Shown: piece after piece, positions 41,759-45,788 of the stretch | Numbering within the stretch: the first letter of the stretch is position 1 | How the letters are laid out: each line of letters starts with the position of its first letter | Assembly: GCA_002309575.1 (NCBI GenBank) | Contig: DBXP01000019.1 | Span: forward strand, 1-45,788 | Length of the DNA stretch: 45,788 nt | Direction of reading: 5' to 3' | Origin: a bacterium UBP6_UBA1209 | GTDB lineage: Bacteria > UBP6 > UBA1177 | The notes under the pieces: model-generated | Databases searched by the model: none | Told to the model about the DNA's origin: nothing | What the model saw: the letters and a program-made list of their open reading frames with translations, nothing else | Translations under genes and position numbers: made by a program

Positions 41759-42831
41759 AAGGTCTTATTCTCGCAGCAGGTTTCGGGACCAGGATGGCTC
41801 CGATAACCGACACGATCCCCAAACCGCTGATCCCGGTGCTGAACCGTCCTGTAATCGAGTACAACATCTACTTTCTGAAATCGTTCGGCATCAGCGAAAT
41901 CTATATCAACCTTCACTACAACGGTGAAAAAATAGCCAAAGAGATCGGAAACGGCAGCAATTACGGAGTCAAAATCAAATATTTGAGAGAGCCCGACATC
42001 CTCGGGACCGGCGGCGCGATAGCCTCGATGGAACCATTCATCGACGGCAAACCCTTCGTTGTAGTCAATTCCGACACGATCTCGGATTTCAACCTCGACA
42101 AGATGATCGAGGAGCACAACAAATCCGAAAATCTGGCGACTCTCGCCCTGATCCCGTCGACACCGAAAGATCCGCGAGCGGTTATCAGAGCCGAAGGAGA
42201 CCGGATCGTCAGGATGATCAACGAATCCTTCTATCCTGAGCTCCCGGAAGGCAACGCCGTCTTTACTGGAGTCCAGATAATAAGTCCTCAAATACTTGAA
42301 TTTATTCCTAAAAACATGTTCGTATCGATCACGAGCTACGTCTATCAGAGGGCTATAAAATCCCGCAGAAGGCTCGGCGCATTCTATATAAAAGGCGACT
42401 GGTGGGATATGGGAACGCCGGACGGCTACCTTGACTGCACCTTCTCGCTCTTCAAGACACTTCCGATGAAAAATTACAAAGATTTCGATGTTTTCGGCAA
42501 AGAGTATGTCCACACGCCGTACAAAAATAAGGAAAACGAAGATCCCGAAACCTTTGCCGAGTCGTTCGTCGCACTCGGAAACAACTCCGATTTTCCGCTG
42601 ATCGACCAGCTTCCGCCGATCGTTGTCGGCAACAACTGCGAGATCAAGGTCGCAAAAGGCAGCTCGAACAAAGCAGGAGCAGGCAGGATAGGTCCGAACC
42701 TGATCATCGGCGACAATGTTAAGCTCGATATCAAGCTTGACGGCAAAAACAGTCTCAGCAACGCGGTCTATCTGCCGGAATCTGACGGGACACGCGTAAT
42801 TTACGGCAAAAACGGTAAAATCTACTATTAA
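41755..42831 (+). CDS. murU: MurU-like sugar-1-phosphate nucleotidyltransferase
   Basis: A 358-residue nucleotidyltransferase starting at TTG 41755, which overlaps the kinase stop and has GGAAGGAGAG upstream. The nucleotide-binding motif is LAAGFGTRMAPITDTIPKPL, followed by LGTGGAIASM, VVNSDTIS and GDWWDMGTPDGYL. After residue 230 a left-handed-helix-like C-terminal extension is present; typical MurU (about 225 residues) lacks it, so the substrate could be another sugar phosphate. Context with the AmgK-like kinase favours MurNAc-1-phosphate uridylylation in peptidoglycan recycling. Confidence 0.72.
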   Translation: MKGLILAAGFGTRMAPITDTIPKPLIPVLNRPVIEYNIYFLKSFGISEIYINLHYNGEKIAKEIGNGSNYGVKIKYLREPDILGTGGAIASMEPFIDGKPFVVVNSDTISDFNLDKMIEEHNKSENLATLALIPSTPKDPRAVIRAEGDRIVRMINESFYPELPEGNAVFTGVQIISPQILEFIPKNMFVSITSYVYQRAIKSRRRLGAFYIKGDWWDMGTPDGYLDCTFSLFKTLPMKNYKDFDVFGKEYVHTPYKNKENEDPETFAESFVALGNNSDFPLIDQLPPIVVGNNCEIKVAKGSSNKAGAGRIGPNLIIGDNVKLDIKLDGKNSLSNAVYLPESDGTRVIYGKNGKIYY

Positions 42832-42832
42832 A

Positions 42833-43774
42833 ATGAAAAAAACAGCCTTCATTTTCCCAGGTCAGGGTGCACAGTATATCGGAATGGCCTGCGATTTTGC
42901 CGAGAGCTTCAAAGAGTCGCGCCTTGTCTTCGAAGAGGCAGGAGAAACCCTCGGGACCGATATGTTCCGTCTGATCCGGGAGGGCTCCGAAGCGGATCTC
43001 CAGCAAACCGAGGTCACCCAGCCGGCAGTTTTGACCGCGTGCATTGCGACACTCGCAGCCATGAGGTCACGCGGCTTTGAATGCTGCTGCGCCGCCGGTT
43101 TGAGTTTAGGCGAATATGCCGCCCTTGTCGCTGCAGGTTCAATTGACTTCCCAAAGGCTCTGCAGGCCGTCCGCGAACGTGCCAAAATCATGCAGAACGC
43201 AGTCCCCGAGGGCGAAGGTACCATGATCTCCGTCATAGGCGTCGGGTTTCAGCAAATATCAGATTTTATTAATAAAAATTTCGACAACAAACTGGTAGGG
43301 ATCGCAAATTACAACTCCCCTGAACAGATAGTCCTCTCAGGCGAAACCAAAGCGACCGAAGCCGCCGCCGAGGCGATAACGAAGCACTGGCACTCAAAAA
43401 CCGTTAAGCTTCCGGTAAGCGCACCATTCCACTCGCAGCTTCTTCTCAAGGCATCTGAAAAGTTCATGCCTGTCGTTGAAGATCTTGGGATCAAAATGCC
43501 GGGATTCGATGTCTACTCGAACGTGACCGCCGGGATTTACCGCTCGACTGAAGAGATCAAAACAAATCTCGTCAGGCAGTTTTACAGCACTGTCCTGTGG
43601 GCTCCCACCGCTGAAAAAATGGTGCAATCGGGAATTACGGCCTTTTATGAACTGGGCCCCGGGCATTCGCTGTCCGCCTTCGTCAAACGCGTGGCGAACT
43701 CTCTCCAGATGAAGGTTTCGACTCAGAATATCGAATGCATCAGCGCACTGGACTCCCTGAGCCTTCCTCGGTAA
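42833..43774 (+). CDS. fabD: Malonyl-CoA:ACP transacylase
   Basis: A 313-residue enzyme that loads malonyl groups onto acyl carrier protein for fatty acid synthesis. The N-terminus FIFPGQGAQYIGM is diagnostic; the nucleophile is Ser91 in GLSLGEY (Leu where many have His) and the catalytic His200 is in SAPFHSQLL. An active-site Arg region (VRERAKIMQ) is present. Length is normal. Other fab genes are not in the window. ATG 42833 lies 1 bp after the preceding stop. Its 3' end overlaps the convergent radical SAM gene by 52 bp. Confidence 0.95.
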   Translation: MKKTAFIFPGQGAQYIGMACDFAESFKESRLVFEEAGETLGTDMFRLIREGSEADLQQTEVTQPAVLTACIATLAAMRSRGFECCCAAGLSLGEYAALVAAGSIDFPKALQAVRERAKIMQNAVPEGEGTMISVIGVGFQQISDFINKNFDNKLVGIANYNSPEQIVLSGETKATEAAAEAITKHWHSKTVKLPVSAPFHSQLLLKASEKFMPVVEDLGIKMPGFDVYSNVTAGIYRSTEEIKTNLVRQFYSTVLWAPTAEKMVQSGITAFYELGPGHSLSAFVKRVANSLQMKVSTQNIECISALDSLSLPR

Positions 43775-45788
43775 CTCAGCTTTCTAACGTGAAAATCGCC
43801 CTCGATACCGGCAAAGCACTTCATGACACCGCCCAGCTCGGCAATATGCTCGAATGTAAGCTCCAGCGTATCTTCGTTTGACTCCAGGACCGAAAGCTGA
43901 GGCTTCATCTTCCGGTAGTCCGCCGCATCGTAAAATTTGACGGTATAGCTGTGGACCGGCAGTGTTCTCAGGTACTTTTCGACCTCCTTGATATGTTCGC
44001 GTTCAATAAGTTTGAAAGAGAGGAACTCTATTCCTGAATTTTCCAGGATCGAGTTGAGTTTTTCCAAAGTTTCAGCCTCATTTACCTCCTCAGTCAGCCA
44101 TACCGTGCCGAACTCCTCGTCGACTTCGACTCCGACAGGCGCCGGAAACGCTAAATTGAAACGCGGCATCGGGTGAAAACCGTCGGAATAGAGAACCTTC
44201 AAGTCCGCCAGAGAGAGCGCCTTGAAGAGGAAAGAGACAAGATCAAGATGACCTACGCTTATTGAGATACCGTGTTTGGAAAGCGAAAAAATATAGGGAA
44301 AAGAGTTGGTTTTATTGCTCTTTTCCGGGATTTCAAAAGTTGCATTTTCGTCAAGCGGCTCGCCGGTTCTGATCATCGGCTTTATCTCTTTGAAGTCGCA
44401 CGCACCGCAGTTGTTGCACTTTCCCGTCTTCGCGCAGTCGGGAGTGACCTCGAAATTATACGCATTTTCGCGCTCTTTCAGCAGGAATTTCCGGTCGATC
44501 CTGAGGTCGATATGCTCGTAAGGAAGCGGTTTATCGAGAGGCTTCGGCAGATAGGTGCTTTCCGGGTCGATCCCGGCAGCTGCCATCGCCTGATCCCAGA
44601 GAACGGGATCGAAACTTTCGTCTTCAGTCTGCAGGCCCTTCATATTTTTAGCAACGAATTCAATGACTTTGCCGTATTCACGCCCCGCACGGCTGAGGTA
44701 TCCTTCGACCGTGCTGACCTCCTGATCGTGCCATGCGAGCTTTATGTTTTTTATGCCCCGGAGGCTGTCGATTATTATTTTCTGCTTCGCCTTTATCTCC
44801 TCGGGGCTTGCCATCTTTTCCCACTGGAACGGCGTGAAGGGCTGCGGCACGAAGGTCGAGAAACTCGCACTTATCATCGCCTTTTTCCCGAATCTTTTCA
44901 CATAGTTGCACATTTTTTTAACAAGTTCTACAGTCTCAAAAAGATCCTCTTCCTCTTCATGCGGAAGGCCGAGCATAAAGTAGAGTTTGACCGCCTGCCA
45001 GCCGTTTGAAAATATCGTGTTGAGGGCGTTCAGCAGATCTTCTTCGCTGTTGCCCTTGTTTATCATTTTTCTGAGTCTGTCGCTCCCCGATTCAACAGCA
45101 AGGGTAAAGCCGACCTTGCGCCCCTTTCTGATCGCCTGCGCGATTTTCGGCGTTATTGTTTCAGTCCTGAGGCTCGGCAGAGAAACTGAAATTTTCCGGC
45201 TGTAGCGGCTGTATGAGCGGACTAAAATATCCTCGATCTCGCTGTGGTCGGCTGCCGAAAGCGAGAGGAAACCGACCTCGTCGTAACCTGATGTGCAGAC
45301 CACCCTGTCAAGAATTTCGCAAATATTTTCAGCACTTTTCTCTCTGTGAGGGCGGTAGAACATCCCCGCCATGCAGAACCGGCAGCCGCGTGTGCAGCCG
45401 CGCATTATTTCGATAGTGAAACGGTCGTGGATCGTCCTCATCGCAAATATCGGAGCGTCAAAAAGCGAGTCGGGATCGTAGTTGAGATCCTTTAGAACCG
45501 CTCTTCTCGCTTCAATTCCCGAAAGCGAGCCGTCGGGATTGATCTTGACAGAGTTTTCATCGTGTTTCGACGGAATATAGATTGCCGGAATTTTGGAAAA
45601 AGCCTCGATTCTTTTCTGCTTTTCCTTAATATTTTCAAGCATATCCATAAATTCTTCGGCATAAGGCTCAAACTCTCCGATTGAGACCATATCAATGAAA
45701 TCAGCCATCGGCTCAGGATTGCACATGACAGGCCCGCCAGACCAGATTATCGGGTAATCACTTGAATTTATTCTATCTTTTGAATGGA
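43723..45788 (-). CDS. Radical SAM/DUF2344 fusion protein, 5'-truncated by window edge
   Basis: The frame is open to the window edge (IIWSGGPVMCNPEPMADF matches the cobalamin-like region of TIGR03960-type proteins), so the start lies beyond 45788. The radical SAM core has C-x3-C-x2-C in RGCTRGCRFC and the LGLPHEEEEDL motif. The C-terminal part, about the last 200 residues, is a DUF2344 (TIGR03936-type) domain with HLDLVSFL-like and YSDGFHPMPRFNLAFP segments. A small Cys cluster (CAKTGKCNNCGAC) joins the two. The family is often next to ribosomal L21/RNase E-G genes; its reaction is not known. It overlaps fabD tail to tail. Confidence 0.85.
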   Translation of the reverse strand, partial: HSKDRINSSDYPIIWSGGPVMCNPEPMADFIDMVSIGEFEPYAEEFMDMLENIKEKQKRIEAFSKIPAIYIPSKHDENSVKINPDGSLSGIEARRAVLKDLNYDPDSLFDAPIFAMRTIHDRFTIEIMRGCTRGCRFCMAGMFYRPHREKSAENICEILDRVVCTSGYDEVGFLSLSAADHSEIEDILVRSYSRYSRKISVSLPSLRTETITPKIAQAIRKGRKVGFTLAVESGSDRLRKMINKGNSEEDLLNALNTIFSNGWQAVKLYFMLGLPHEEEEDLFETVELVKKMCNYVKRFGKKAMISASFSTFVPQPFTPFQWEKMASPEEIKAKQKIIIDSLRGIKNIKLAWHDQEVSTVEGYLSRAGREYGKVIEFVAKNMKGLQTEDESFDPVLWDQAMAAAGIDPESTYLPKPLDKPLPYEHIDLRIDRKFLLKERENAYNFEVTPDCAKTGKCNNCGACDFKEIKPMIRTGEPLDENATFEIPEKSNKTNSFPYIFSLSKHGISISVGHLDLVSFLFKALSLADLKVLYSDGFHPMPRFNLAFPAPVGVEVDEEFGTVWLTEEVNEAETLEKLNSILENSGIEFLSFKLIEREHIKEVEKYLRTLPVHSYTVKFYDAADYRKMKPQLSVLESNEDTLELTFEHIAELGGVMKCFAGIEGDFHVRKLSYRGRLRESSALMHSIF

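Noticed and set aside
43723..43774. Possible frameshift at the fabD/radical SAM overlap
   Set aside because: Both C-termini read through without disruption and the stops are clean; a tail-to-tail overlap explains it.

Overview
The window is a gene-dense bacterial chromosome segment from a Gram-negative organism. It carries lipoprotein-processing genes (lspA, lgt), many signal-peptide or lipobox proteins, and two SurA/PrsA-like periplasmic foldases. The C-terminal domain of the protein at 28953-30512 resembles the MXAN_5187-type domain I know from myxobacteria. EGF-repeat lipoproteins ending in a DUF1566/Fib_succ_major-type domain are also common in Myxococcota and gut 'deltaproteobacterial' genomes. 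I therefore lean towards Myxococcota or a relative, but this is inference; no 16S rRNA or ribosomal protein operon is present.

Region 1 (1-7298) is visibly AT-richer than the rest and looks accessory. It holds the end of a transglutaminase-like gene, then two paralogous two-gene cassettes (membrane-anchored protein plus EGF-repeat lipoprotein; 787-3272 and 5613-7298). Between them, on the opposite strand, lies a 604-residue protein made of ten Sel1 repeats fused to a CAP12/Pycsar-type TIR-like domain (3409-5223). The region ends 140 bp from the 3' end of the tmRNA gene (7439-7787, minus strand), a classic island integration site, though no integrase or att duplication is visible.

Region 2 (7919-15750) is core-like and mostly cotranscribed on the plus strand: lspA-lgt-yigZ; thiH-smpB-yraN-rsmI from a good sigma70-type promoter; an SDR epimerase; an LD-carboxypeptidase; a small unknown gene; and a HEPN/MNT (HepT-MntA) toxin-antitoxin pair. 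The tmRNA and its partner SmpB are both present.

Region 3 (15747-25480) is mainly minus strand: a B12-type radical SAM protein with a HEAT-repeat lipoprotein upstream, an M18 aminopeptidase, and a compact stable-RNA unit. That unit runs tRNA-Ser(UGA), tRNA-Ser(GCU), tRNA-Arg(ACG), tadA, tRNA-Ser(CGA), tRNA-Ser(GGA), SRP RNA, all on one strand. TadA modifies tRNA-Arg(ACG), so enzyme and substrate genes are adjacent. Plus-strand thiI and a minus-strand Hsp70 paralog follow, with interlocked stop codons.

Region 4 (25663-36801) holds efp, then a TPR protein, an exported protein, a two-TM sensor-like protein, a zinc-ribbon membrane protein, rsmD and a polysaccharide flippase in tight succession. 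An ankyrin-repeat exported protein on the minus strand, two parvulin-type foldases and an HU protein with an Ala/Pro/Lys tail complete it.

Region 5 (36859-45788) contains a zinc-type P1B ATPase with its SmtB-like repressor and operator, a SUFU-domain protein, a membrane protein, an AmgK-like kinase and MurU-like nucleotidyltransferase (probable peptidoglycan sugar recycling), fabD, and the end of a radical SAM/DUF2344 fusion that runs off the window.

The best candidates for something undescribed are the Sel1-TIR protein set between two duplicated secreted-lipoprotein cassettes, and the mixed tRNA/tadA/SRP RNA transcription unit.
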